DNA of 61,547 nt from Leucobacter chinensis. Lineage in GTDB: Bacteria > Actinomycetota > Actinomycetes > Actinomycetales > Microbacteriaceae. Under the pieces are notes generated by a model. It saw only the letters and a program-made list of their open reading frames with translations, did no database searches and had not been told where the DNA came from. Where the stretch lies: assembly GCF_019049105.1 (NCBI RefSeq), contig NZ_JAHQZR010000010.1:1-61547 (forward strand), read 5' to 3'. The position numbers were made by a program, and so were the translations under genes. Each line of letters opens with the position of its first letter. Positions within the stretch are counted from its first letter, which is position 1. Below, in pieces: positions 1 through 8,111 of the stretch.

Positions 1-165
1 GTACCAGGCTCCTCAGTACCAGGCTCCTCAGTACCAGGCTCCTCAGTACCAGGCTCCTCAGTACCAGGCTCCTCAGTACCAGGCTCCTCAGTACCAGGCT
101 CCTCAGTACCAGGCTCCTCAGTACCAGGCTCCTCAGTACCAGGCTCCTCAGTACCAGGCTCCTCA
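1..165 (-). repeat. Eleven perfect 15-bp tandem repeats (TEEPG stalk)
   Basis: The unit GTACCAGGCTCCTCA occurs eleven times without a single mismatch and is cut by the window edge. On the minus strand it encodes in-frame TEEPG repeats of the surface protein, a Pro/Glu-rich stalk of the kind that spans the cell wall. The true copy number cannot be known from this window. Confidence 0.95.
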
Positions 166-2891
166 GTCGAGCGCTTGGTCACGAGCAACTCAACAGCCTC
201 TGAGGCAACGGCCTCACCGAATCCGTTCGAAGCGATTGCACGAACCTTCGTACCGTTCATCTCTTCGGTGACGGCTTCAAGAGTGAAGGTCTTAGCGGTT
301 GCGCCTTCAACATCAACCCAGTTCTCCTCAGCATCTGCAGCACGAGCTTCGTCACCGGTTGCCGGTGCGAGTGTCTGCCACTGCAGTTCAGGTTCTGGGT
401 CGCCAGCAATCGTTGCGTTGAACACCGCATCATCGCCCACGGTCACCTTAGCGGGGCCCGCAACCGAAACGGTCGGTGCTACGCCAGAGGTGTAGGTAAC
501 GGTCAACGGCTTCGCAACCTTGGTAGGGTCAGCTGATCCGCCAGACTGGTAGAAGTACGACCGCACACCGATGTTCACAAAACGAAGGAACTGGTTCGTG
601 AGGGTCGCGCCAGAGAAGTCGCCTGACCAAGTTCCTGGAGCAACCTGGCCTTCGAAGAGCGGAGCAACCGTAAATGAGGTTTCGGTCGCTTCGGTGACTG
701 GCTCGGCACCCTTGAATGTCTGTACAACAATGCGCTCAGGGCCGTACTCAAGGTCTTCGCCGCCCATCATGCTCCCCAGGAAGTGGCCGTCGGCGACGAC
801 CGAGAGGTAGCCGTCTCCCGCTGCGTTCATGAACAGCTGAGGCTGGCGGAAGTTCCACTCGGGCATCGTTCCCGAAGTGAGGCGGATCTCGCCATCATAT
901 TCGATGAAAACGTTGCCCTCGGCATCAACGTGACCGGTTCCCTTCGAGAAGATGAACTCACGATCGGCCAAAGCCTGGGTGCTGTCGTCTTCAGCTGTTG
1001 CAAGCTCGACGTTACCGCCGAGAACGGCTTTACCCGGGCCTGAGTGGAAGCTTACGAAGTTTGCAACGCCCCACCGAAGCTCGGCGTCAGTAATCTCGCG
1101 TGCAGCTGCACCAACCTCGATCGTGCCAACCGCGGGGGTCAGGTCTACGATACGGAACGTCGTTTCGTTTGATTCTGATGCTTCAAACTGCTCGGCGTTT
1201 TCAGGGGTGAATACGGCACGAACCTTGTGTGCGCCCCCTTCGAAGAGAGTCGTCTCAATCGTTGCAGAGCCTTCAGCTACTGCTGCCTCGCCAAGCTTCG
1301 TTTCTCCTGTAAAGAATGCAACGCTGCCGGCCGCGTCTGCCGGCTGAACCGAAGCCGAAACCTTAACCGTTTCACCGGCGAAGTCTGTCGGGTATTCAAC
1401 GTACGGCTGGCTATTGACGGTGACCGAGGTCTCGACAGCTGCAGGCGCCGCTGGCTCAGCAAACTGAACAGGGGTAAAGACTTCAACGCCCTTGCTCAGC
1501 TGCCCGTGAGCGCCGATGGTGATAAAGCCACACTGCACGCCCTCAGCGAGACAGTTGATCTCAGCGCCTCCCTGGCTCGTGAAGGTTGCGCCTGGAACGG
1601 GGTGCTCTTCGATGACCCAGTTGCCCTGGTCATCCATGTAAGCCATGTCTGGCTCAGTCGTGTTATCGGGGTAGTTCACCATGAGCTGGTAGAGCCCAGC
1701 TTCACCGACATAGTCGTAGTTCACACCGCTCACCCCTCGTTTGGTGGGTGCCCAGCTGCCCTCATCAGCTTCATCCTTGAGCTTGATGACGCCGAAGAGT
1801 GTGTAGGCCCCACCGAAGTTCGTACCGAAGTCAGAGAGGAGCGCGTAGTTCTGGCCCTCAAGCCGCGCAACGCTTGGCTCATCAGCGGGGAATCCGCCCT
1901 CAGGCCAGGTGACTTTCAGGCTCGGCTGGCCCTGCTTATTGGGGTCATGGTTATGGCCAAGTCCTGTCGCAGAGTTCTTGTCGTCTTCTGGCTCAGTCGC
2001 CTTCGGAGCCACCGCGAGGCTTACCGCCTCAGAAGTAACGGCGCCGGCCTCGTTGGTTACGACGACACGTAGCTTCGCGCCGTCGTCAGCGAGTGACGCT
2101 GCAGCAAGAGTGAATTCTGCGCTTGTTGCTCCCGTAATCGGGGCAAAGGTATCGCTGCCCTTCTCGGCGCGTTGCCAAGCATAGGTTGGTTCTGGGTCAC
2201 CGGTCGCAGTGACAGAAAACACCGCGTCTTCGCCCTCGTTCACCGAAACAGATTGAGGTTGCTGTGAGATTTCAGGGGCTACCGTAACGACGGGCTCTGC
2301 GAACGAGATGCCCACGTAAGCCTCATTATGAGCTGAAACTTTACCGTGTGCGCCGAACGAGAAGAACCCGCAACCGGCCACAGCCTCGAGACAATCAATC
2401 TCTCCGCCGAAGAAGCTCGTAAGGGTTGCTCCTGCCACCTGAATATCAAACTTCCAGTTGCCGTTCGCGTCCATCGCAGCATCAGCTACTCCAGTGTCTT
2501 CACTGTTTCCATACGCGATGACAAGCCGGGGCGAACCGTAGTCGTAGTCACCGTCGGGGCCGCTGAGACCACCATCGCTGCGTCGCCACAGCTCGGGATC
2601 TTCTGGAGCAAGATTCGTTCCCAGCCCGACGTAGACCGGGACTTTCTCGTCGTAGTTGAACCCGCGAACGGTAACCGTCGTCGTACCATCAGGGTTGAGG
2701 TTCGTTCCTGGCGTCACGGTCATATACGCGTCAGTATTGCTGTACGGGGTTCCCGTCGAGGTTTCATCCTCAGCAGCGAACGAGGGGGTGGCAACGGCGC
2801 CCGACAGCAAAAGAGCTGCCGCGACCCCGAAGGCCCCCGGGGCTGCCAGGGAACGCCGAGAACGGCTCCCCTGCTGTGCAGTGATTTTCAT
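1..2891 (-). CDS. HtaA-domain cell-surface heme protein (C-terminus beyond window)
   Basis: This gene reads off the left edge, so only about 963 N-terminal residues are visible. It starts at ATG 2891 behind an AAAGGAAAAG ribosome-binding site. After a signal peptide (cut near PSFA/AED) come a GAHG-type module (residues about 45-197, with CGFFSFGAHG), an Ig-like domain (about 202-298), a second GAHG module (about 315-475, with NCLAEGVQCGFITIGAHG), a bacterial Ig-like domain (about 485-580), an HtaA-type domain (about 590-800, beginning ITDAELRWGVANF), another Ig-like domain (to about 903) and a TEEPG repeat stalk. HtaA domains of corynebacterial surface proteins bind heme, so heme capture at the wall is the likely role. 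It is last in the hmu operon seen here. The function of the GAHG module is not known to me. A sorting motif, if present, lies outside the window. Confidence 0.85.
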   Translation of the reverse strand, partial: MKITAQQGSRSRRSLAAPGAFGVAAALLLSGAVATPSFAAEDETSTGTPYSNTDAYMTVTPGTNLNPDGTTTVTVRGFNYDEKVPVYVGLGTNLAPEDPELWRRSDGGLSGPDGDYDYGSPRLVIAYGNSEDTGVADAAMDANGNWKFDIQVAGATLTSFFGGEIDCLEAVAGCGFFSFGAHGKVSAHNEAYVGISFAEPVVTVAPEISQQPQSVSVNEGEDAVFSVTATGDPEPTYAWQRAEKGSDTFAPITGATSAEFTLAAASLADDGAKLRVVVTNEAGAVTSEAVSLAVAPKATEPEDDKNSATGLGHNHDPNKQGQPSLKVTWPEGGFPADEPSVARLEGQNYALLSDFGTNFGGAYTLFGVIKLKDEADEGSWAPTKRGVSGVNYDYVGEAGLYQLMVNYPDNTTEPDMAYMDDQGNWVIEEHPVPGATFTSQGGAEINCLAEGVQCGFITIGAHGQLSKGVEVFTPVQFAEPAAPAAVETSVTVNSQPYVEYPTDFAGETVKVSASVQPADAAGSVAFFTGETKLGEAAVAEGSATIETTLFEGGAHKVRAVFTPENAEQFEASESNETTFRIVDLTPAVGTIEVGAAAREITDAELRWGVANFVSFHSGPGKAVLGGNVELATAEDDSTQALADREFIFSKGTGHVDAEGNVFIEYDGEIRLTSGTMPEWNFRQPQLFMNAAGDGYLSVVADGHFLGSMMGGEDLEYGPERIVVQTFKGAEPVTEATETSFTVAPLFEGQVAPGTWSGDFSGATLTNQFLRFVNIGVRSYFYQSGGSADPTKVAKPLTVTYTSGVAPTVSVAGPAKVTVGDDAVFNATIAGDPEPELQWQTLAPATGDEARAADAEENWVDVEGATAKTFTLEAVTEEMNGTKVRAIASNGFGEAVASEAVELLVTKRSTEEPGTEEPGTEEPGTEEPGTEEPGTEEPGTEEPGTEEPGTEEPGTEEPGTEEPG

Positions 2892-2934
2892 GATTTCTTT
2901 TCCTTTTGTTGTGTGTATCTGAGAACGAGTTGGG

Positions 2935-4674
2935 CTATCGGCGCGCCCTTGAGCGGCCGTGAACGAGAGCGATCCCGAAAACGCCTGCGCTCATGAGAAG
3001 AACGCCCGCGAAGAGTGCAGTGCGCGCTGCCTCTGCGTCACCGCCGGTCGCGGCTAGACCGCCGTTAATACCAAGCCCGCCATTGTTTACTGGCGCCTGA
3101 GGCAGCGGCGATCCGTTTGCCTTAGGCTTCTGCGATGCCTGAGGGGTCTGCGGTTTGGGCACATCGGTGTCAGGAACCGATGGGGTCTTGCCATCTGTTC
3201 CTGATCCGGGAGGTGTTGTTCCACCAGTGCCGGGTTCAGTGGGCTTTGGCTTGGGTTTATCACCCTCGTCCTGCGAGCCGAAGAACACGGGTGTATATGC
3301 CTCGTTTTCGGCTGCAATATTGCCGTGTGCACCGAAAGCAAAGAATCCGCAGAAATCGGTTTCGCAATCGATATTGCCCTGGAAGAAGCTGTCAAATTTC
3401 GAACCTGGAATCTGAACGTCGAGGCTCCAATCGCCCGTCTCGCTCATCTCGGCCGAGGCAACATCAGCATCGTCAGAATTATGAGCCACAACAAGCTGTG
3501 GCAGACCGTAATCGAAATCTTCACCCGGACCGCTGAAGCCACCAAGGCTACGACGCCACGAGGTCTTGTCTTCGTGATCGATGAGCGAGCCGAGCCCCAC
3601 ATAGATAGGTTTCTCGGAGTTGAATCCGCTACCAGTCAGTGTGACCGTCGTCACGTCGTCACACGAGAGGTAGCGACCCGGCTTCACCGACATCGTTGCC
3701 TTCGTATCGCTCCCGAGCGGTGTTCCGGTAACCGTAAGGTCGGCGTCTTCAGGAATGACTACGTCAGTACAGAAGTCTTTACCAGCATCTGGCTTCGTGC
3801 CACCGGGCTCCTCACCGGTTCCAGGCTCCTCGCCAGTCCCGGGCTCCTCACCAGTTCCAGGCTCCTCACCAGTTCCGGGCTCCTCACCGGTTCCAGGCTC
3901 CTCACCAGTCCCGGGCTCCTCACCAGTTCCAGGCTCCTCACCAGTCCCGGGCTCCTCACCAGTTCCAGGCTCCTCGCCGGTTCCAGGCTCCTCGCCAGTC
4001 CCGGGCTCCTCGCCGGTTCCAGGCTCCTCAGCCTCTTCTGCAAACCTCACGGGCGTGAACACCTCAACGCCACCACTGCGCTGCCCGTGGGCACCAATGG
4101 TCAGGAATCCACACTGCACGCCCTCGGCAAGACAGTTAATCTCGGCACCACTTTGCGCGGTGAAGGTTGCACCAGGAACGGGGTGCTCATCGATCGTCCA
4201 GTTGCCGTTCCGATCCATGTACTCCATGCCGGGTTCGGTTTGGTTGCCCGGGTAATTAACCATGAGCTGGTACACCCCAGCCTCACTCATGTAGTCGTAG
4301 TTGACGCCGCTCACGCCGCGTTTCGTCGGCGCCCAGCTCCCTAGATCATTATTGTTTTTCAGCGAGACCACGCCGAAGAGTGTGTATGCCCCGCCAAAGC
4401 CTTTACCTCTATCGTTCGCCGTTGCGTAGTTCGTGCCACTGAGCTTCACGGTGCTCGGCTTGCTGGCTGGAATACCGTCGCCCTTCCAGGTGACGGTGAG
4501 CGTTGGCTGCTTCTGCAGGTCGGCGTTGTAATTCACCCCGACCGCGGTTGATGAAGTCGTTTCTTCTTCAGCCGCCATGGCTGTCGAGGTGCCTCCGGCA
4601 AACGTGAGCGCTGCGAGGCCGACGAGCAGCGCTGCGGCGGCGGCACCGCGTTTCTGATGCGAGGTTCTCTGCAT
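2935..4674 (-). CDS. LAATG-anchored surface protein with two GAHG modules and a TGEEPG stalk
   Basis: A 579-residue secreted protein. The signal peptide ends near AMAAEEE. The first GAHG module (about residues 45-210, with NCLAEGVQCGFLTIGAHG) is very similar to the second module of the downstream neighbour. Twelve TGEEPG repeats (about 215-290) form a stalk, and a second, divergent GAHG module follows (about 320-455, with CETDFCGFFAFGAHG). A Pro-rich linker then leads to LAATGGDAE, a membrane helix and RSRARR. LAxTG is a known sorting signal of high-GC Gram-positives, so wall anchoring is likely, perhaps by the sortase at 14350-15054. There is no HtaA domain. The module loosely resembles the Ig-fold of the neocarzinostatin family (two Cys, G..DC...CG pattern); that resemblance is a weak inference. 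Confidence 0.85.
   Translation of the reverse strand: MQRTSHQKRGAAAAALLVGLAALTFAGGTSTAMAAEEETTSSTAVGVNYNADLQKQPTLTVTWKGDGIPASKPSTVKLSGTNYATANDRGKGFGGAYTLFGVVSLKNNNDLGSWAPTKRGVSGVNYDYMSEAGVYQLMVNYPGNQTEPGMEYMDRNGNWTIDEHPVPGATFTAQSGAEINCLAEGVQCGFLTIGAHGQRSGGVEVFTPVRFAEEAEEPGTGEEPGTGEEPGTGEEPGTGEEPGTGEEPGTGEEPGTGEEPGTGEEPGTGEEPGTGEEPGTGEEPGTGEEPGGTKPDAGKDFCTDVVIPEDADLTVTGTPLGSDTKATMSVKPGRYLSCDDVTTVTLTGSGFNSEKPIYVGLGSLIDHEDKTSWRRSLGGFSGPGEDFDYGLPQLVVAHNSDDADVASAEMSETGDWSLDVQIPGSKFDSFFQGNIDCETDFCGFFAFGAHGNIAAENEAYTPVFFGSQDEGDKPKPKPTEPGTGGTTPPGSGTDGKTPSVPDTDVPKPQTPQASQKPKANGSPLPQAPVNNGGLGINGGLAATGGDAEAARTALFAGVLLMSAGVFGIALVHGRSRARR
3806..4030 (-). repeat. Twelve 18-bp tandem repeats encoding TGEEPG
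   Basis: Twelve 18-bp units of the form GGCTCCTCACCRGTYCCA (3806-4021), plus a half unit, encode the Thr-Gly-Glu-Glu-Pro-Gly stalk. Unlike the repeats at 1-165, these units differ at third codon positions, which suggests an older expansion held under selection for the peptide. Confidence 0.9.
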
Positions 4675-4678
4675 CTCG

Positions 4679-6268
4679 TTACTCCTTGCTTTCGATGGTC
4701 GTTGGAATACTCAGAGAGGTCTTTCGGGTCAAGCTGTTTCGTCTCCGATGCATGAGCACGGCTGCACTGAGGGCAGCGCCGCTCAAGAGCAAGATGCCCG
4801 CAAAGAACGCGGTGCGTGGTGAGGTGCCGTCGTCTCCGAACACAAGGCCACCGTTAACCCCAAGGCCCGTATTCTGGCCCGCAGCTCCTCCCACCACTGC
4901 CCCGCCTGAAACCATGTTGGGGTTGGCGGTAACCGGAGCGCTCACCGGAACATCTGGTACCTCGCTACCGGTAGCGTCTTGCGTATCGGTGAAGTACACC
5001 GGAACGAAAATCTCGCCCTTTGCCTGTTTTTGGCCGTGAGCACCGATGAGCATGACGCCGCACTGCATGCGGTAGCAGTCAATATCGATGCCATGCTGGC
5101 TCTCAAAACGAGAAGCGATGAGCGGTAGGTCCATCTCGAAGTTGCCGGCCGAATCCATCATCGGAAACCCTGGCACGGTCGTATTGCCGGGGTAACTCAC
5201 CATGCTCTGGAACGTTCCAGCTGGTTCGATATCTTTCGAGTAGGTAAACGTCTTTCCCGACACCCCTCGATGACCGGGACCCCAGGTGTCGCCCGATGCA
5301 GGGTCGATCCACCCAAAGAGCACGTAGAGGCCACCGAAATTGCTGCCATTTTCAGCGGTGGTCGGGAAACCGGTTCCTTTGAGGTGCACGGTCTGCTCAG
5401 TATCTGCCAGAGAATACGCGGGACTCACAGTCAGCGATGCACCGTACTGGTTTTGAGCAGTGCTTTCACCGTAAGCGTCAGGTTTAGCAACAGCCGTAGG
5501 CTCGGGAGTGGCTATTTCAGGCTTCGGAGTCTCTGGAACCTTGCCCTGATTCTCTTCGGAATTGTCTTCTTCGTCTTCGTCACTGTCACCGTCGTGAGGA
5601 GCAGTGACGCCCTCCGGCCACAGTGTGAACGAGAAACCATCGGTGTAGTTATTGTCGCCACCGTAGGTCGCATCGCCGTCCTGGCGGGGAAGATGCTCGT
5701 TGCCGATCGCTGGAGGGAACTCACCCTCGTCAGACTCGATGACAATAGAACCGTTCTTCTGCTCCCGCATGGGGGTCTCGGCGAGGTCAAATACCGCGAG
5801 CTCAAGATCTGGGGTTTGAGTTTTCGTACCAAAACTCTCGATCATGTCGACCGTGATCGTTGCTTTCCCGCCGTCGATACTCAATCGAACCCCGTCGAAG
5901 TGCAGCCAGGGGGTGCCAAAACCGTACAGTTTCATGCGGCCACCAAATTCGAGTTCTGCCTGCCCTCGCTCGACGTTGACCCAGCCGCCTTGCACCGGGA
6001 ACAGTGCCCCCTCGTTCCCTTTACGGTAGGTCGCGCCGTCGAACGCAGCCACGTACCCCTCGGTGTGGCCGAAGTTTTCGAGGTAGTTGCGAATCGAGTA
6101 TCTAACACCCCAGTCGAGGCTGCCTTCGACGATCTCAACCCGTGAACCCTCACCGTTTCCCTGCGCTTCGGCAGCGCTGGCGGGAGCAGCCCAGCCGAGC
6201 GAGAGCATCAGAGCTACGCCAAGAACGCCAATCTTCCGCCCCAGTCGTACTGTTTTCGTGCGCCTCAT
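4679..6268 (-). CDS. Membrane-anchored HtaA/GAHG heme-binding protein
   Basis: A 529-residue protein with a signal peptide (cut near ASAAEAQ), an HtaA domain (about 45-235, beginning VEGSLDWGVRYSIRNYL), an Asp/Glu-rich linker, one GAHG module (about 275-440, with DCYRMQCGVMLIGAHG) and a C-terminal membrane helix followed by MHRRRNSLTRK. HtaA domains of Corynebacterium bind heme through a conserved Tyr/His pair, so a role in heme capture or transfer is likely. Its C-terminus parallels that of the next gene (GLGVNGGL then TAFFAGILLLSG), but the sorting motif position reads LVFGDDGT instead of LAATGG. It may therefore be membrane-held rather than wall-linked. Its start overlaps the preceding gene's stop by 4 bp. 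Confidence 0.85.
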   Translation of the reverse strand: MRRTKTVRLGRKIGVLGVALMLSLGWAAPASAAEAQGNGEGSRVEIVEGSLDWGVRYSIRNYLENFGHTEGYVAAFDGATYRKGNEGALFPVQGGWVNVERGQAELEFGGRMKLYGFGTPWLHFDGVRLSIDGGKATITVDMIESFGTKTQTPDLELAVFDLAETPMREQKNGSIVIESDEGEFPPAIGNEHLPRQDGDATYGGDNNYTDGFSFTLWPEGVTAPHDGDSDEDEEDNSEENQGKVPETPKPEIATPEPTAVAKPDAYGESTAQNQYGASLTVSPAYSLADTEQTVHLKGTGFPTTAENGSNFGGLYVLFGWIDPASGDTWGPGHRGVSGKTFTYSKDIEPAGTFQSMVSYPGNTTVPGFPMMDSAGNFEMDLPLIASRFESQHGIDIDCYRMQCGVMLIGAHGQKQAKGEIFVPVYFTDTQDATGSEVPDVPVSAPVTANPNMVSGGAVVGGAAGQNTGLGVNGGLVFGDDGTSPRTAFFAGILLLSGAALSAAVLMHRRRNSLTRKTSLSIPTTIESKE

Positions 6269-7236
6269 TCTGCTGCTCCTTCGCCCTCGGTGGTCGGTTC
6301 TTCTGAAGTGGCGGCTGCAAGTTTCTTCGATTTCGAACGCTTCACCATCACGACAGAGGTTGCAGTGATGAGTGCGAGTACGGCGAAACCAAGCACACCG
6401 ATCACCACCCAGGTCAGGGTCTCGTTCTCTGCCCGTGGTGCCTCTGGTGCGGCCTCTACCGTTTGCTGTTCTGTCTGCGCCTCAGTTTTCTCTTTCTCGT
6501 CAGCCTTTTCGTTCTTTTCCTCTTCCTCAGGAACCTTGAGCGTCGTTGCTTCGTCGGTGTTACTAGGGGCCTCGCCTGCGCTGAACTGCTGCACGGCACC
6601 CGTGCCCGTTTGCACCTCACCACCTGAAGTCGTGAAGCTAATGGGGGTGAATGACTCGTTGTTGGCGTTCTGCAATCCATGGGCGCCAATCGTGATGATG
6701 CCGCACTGTACCTGCAGGCAATCGATCTCTTGGCCGCCCTGCTGGTTGCCACTGTGCGGGTCACCGAACGTTGCGGTAAAAGTCGACCCCGGAATGGTCA
6801 TCTCTGTGGTCCAGTTACCGTTTGGGTCAATCATGCTGTTGGCAGCCTCGGCTGACGATCCGCCTTGGAACGCAACGAGCAGCTGTGCTCCAGGAGTTGC
6901 CGCGTAGGCATAGGTTTGGCCCGAGAGACCTCCCTGGCTCGGCGCCCATGCATTGGTGGTCGGGTCGCTCACCGCGCCAAAGAAGACGTATACCCCGCCA
7001 GGGGCATTCGGCTGGTACTGAAAACCGCTTCCGCTCAGGGTAACCTTTGTTGGTCCCTCGGCACTCGGGGTCGGTGAAACGTCAACGCGTGAGGCCGCAT
7101 GCGCGGGTTCAGCTGCGGCGATCGCGCCGTAGCCGGCAAAGAGCGAAGTAACGAGTGCGAGGGCCGCAATGCCCCGAACTCTCTTACGCTGAGGCCGCGC
7201 TCGTGCCCACATGGGTGTGGCTGCCTGGGTGGTCAT
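6265..7236 (-). CDS. Membrane-anchored single GAHG-module protein
   Basis: A 323-residue protein with an N-terminal signal sequence (hydrophobic segment about 20-40), one GAHG module (about 48-205, with DCLQVQCGIITIGAHG), a Lys/Glu/Ala-rich linker and a C-terminal membrane helix (about 275-297) with a basic stop-transfer MVKRSKSKK. There is no HtaA domain and no sorting motif. It follows hmuV with a 4-bp overlap, so it is translationally coupled to the heme transporter. Membrane proximity suggests it hands ligand to HmuT or acts as a structural partner of the HtaA proteins. I do not know the function of the module. Confidence 0.75.
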   Translation of the reverse strand: MTTQAATPMWARARPQRKRVRGIAALALVTSLFAGYGAIAAAEPAHAASRVDVSPTPSAEGPTKVTLSGSGFQYQPNAPGGVYVFFGAVSDPTTNAWAPSQGGLSGQTYAYAATPGAQLLVAFQGGSSAEAANSMIDPNGNWTTEMTIPGSTFTATFGDPHSGNQQGGQEIDCLQVQCGIITIGAHGLQNANNESFTPISFTTSGGEVQTGTGAVQQFSAGEAPSNTDEATTLKVPEEEEKNEKADEKEKTEAQTEQQTVEAAPEAPRAENETLTWVVIGVLGFAVLALITATSVVMVKRSKSKKLAAATSEEPTTEGEGAAE

Positions 7237-8111
7237 TCCTTCTCCTTCTTCAGTGCATCGGCTCCCGCGCTGGCAGGAGCCTCGTCGGGAAATCGAACCG
7301 GGGTAATGAGCAGCTCACCGTTTTCGTCGGTGCGCACCCGAACCGGGTGCCGATAAACCTCGCTCACGAGCTCAGAGGTGAGCACCTTTTCAGGTTCGCC
7401 CCACTCGCGCATACCGCCCTCTGCGATCATGAGCACTCGATCGCTGTAGGCTGCCGCTGCCGCGAGGTCGTGCAGCACAACGATCACTGCGCCGCCCTGT
7501 CGGGCATACCGCCTCGCGAGGGCGAGAACCTGCTCCTGGTAGTTGATGTCGAGTGCCGCCGTGGGCTCGTCGAGCAGCAGTACCTGGGTGCGCTGCGCCA
7601 TCGCACGAGCGAGGGCCACGCGGGCTCGCTCACCGCCCGAAAGCGACGTAAACGTGCGCTCAGCAAACTGGTAGGTGTCGCTGCGCAAGAGCTCCTGCGC
7701 GATGATGCGATCGTCGTTTTCGACGGTGCTCAAAAGCCGCCAGGGCGCGCGCCCCATTTTGACGACGTCGACGACGTTGAACGGAAAACTGATGGCGTTA
7801 CTCTGTCGAAGCACGGCACGGCGAAGGGCAAGGTCTGGGTTGTTCCAGTCGCTCACCTCGGTCCCGTCAATGGTGATCGAGCCACGGTAGCCGTAGTCGC
7901 CGGCGAGGGCTCCCAGCAGGGTCGACTTGCCCGCGCCGTTCGGTCCAATAATCGAGAGCACCTCGCCTGCTTTGACGTCGAATGAGATGCCCGAGATAAT
8001 CTCGGTGCCGCCGAGCGAAACTGCGACGTCACGTGCTTCAAGCACGGTGCTCCCGATCGCAGCGGGCGACGGCTCCTGCGGCGGTTTCATGCCGGGTAGC
8101 GTGATGCTCAC
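7233..8111 (-). CDS. hmuV: Heme ABC transporter ATP-binding protein HmuV
   Basis: A 292-residue cytoplasmic ATPase of the FecE/HmuV group. It shows Walker A GPNGAGKST, signature LSGGERARVALARA, Walker B LLLDEPTA and the switch histidine in VVLHDLAAAA. It energises the HmuU permease. Its start overlaps the hmuU stop by 4 bp. The substrate call of heme rather than ferri-siderophore rests on the adjacent HtaA-domain genes, which pair with hmuTUV in corynebacteria; the ATPase alone does not distinguish the two. Confidence 0.88.
   Translation of the reverse strand: MSITLPGMKPPQEPSPAAIGSTVLEARDVAVSLGGTEIISGISFDVKAGEVLSIIGPNGAGKSTLLGALAGDYGYRGSITIDGTEVSDWNNPDLALRRAVLRQSNAISFPFNVVDVVKMGRAPWRLLSTVENDDRIIAQELLRSDTYQFAERTFTSLSGGERARVALARAMAQRTQVLLLDEPTAALDINYQEQVLALARRYARQGGAVIVVLHDLAAAAAYSDRVLMIAEGGMREWGEPEKVLTSELVSEVYRHPVRVRTDENGELLITPVRFPDEAPASAGADALKKEKE

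Noticed and set aside
1-165. CRISPR-like array of short repeats
   Set aside because: The repeats are directly adjacent with no spacers and are in frame within a coding sequence.
1227-2072. 281-codon plus-strand open frame across the left-edge gene
   Set aside because: It is antisense to conserved GAHG and Ig-like domains on the minus strand, has unusual composition and lacks a ribosome-binding site.
3755-4255. Long plus-strand frame made of SSPVPG repeats opposite the TGEEPG stalk
   Set aside because: It is the complement of an in-frame 18-bp repeat inside a clear signal-peptide protein on the minus strand; it has no start signal or signal peptide.
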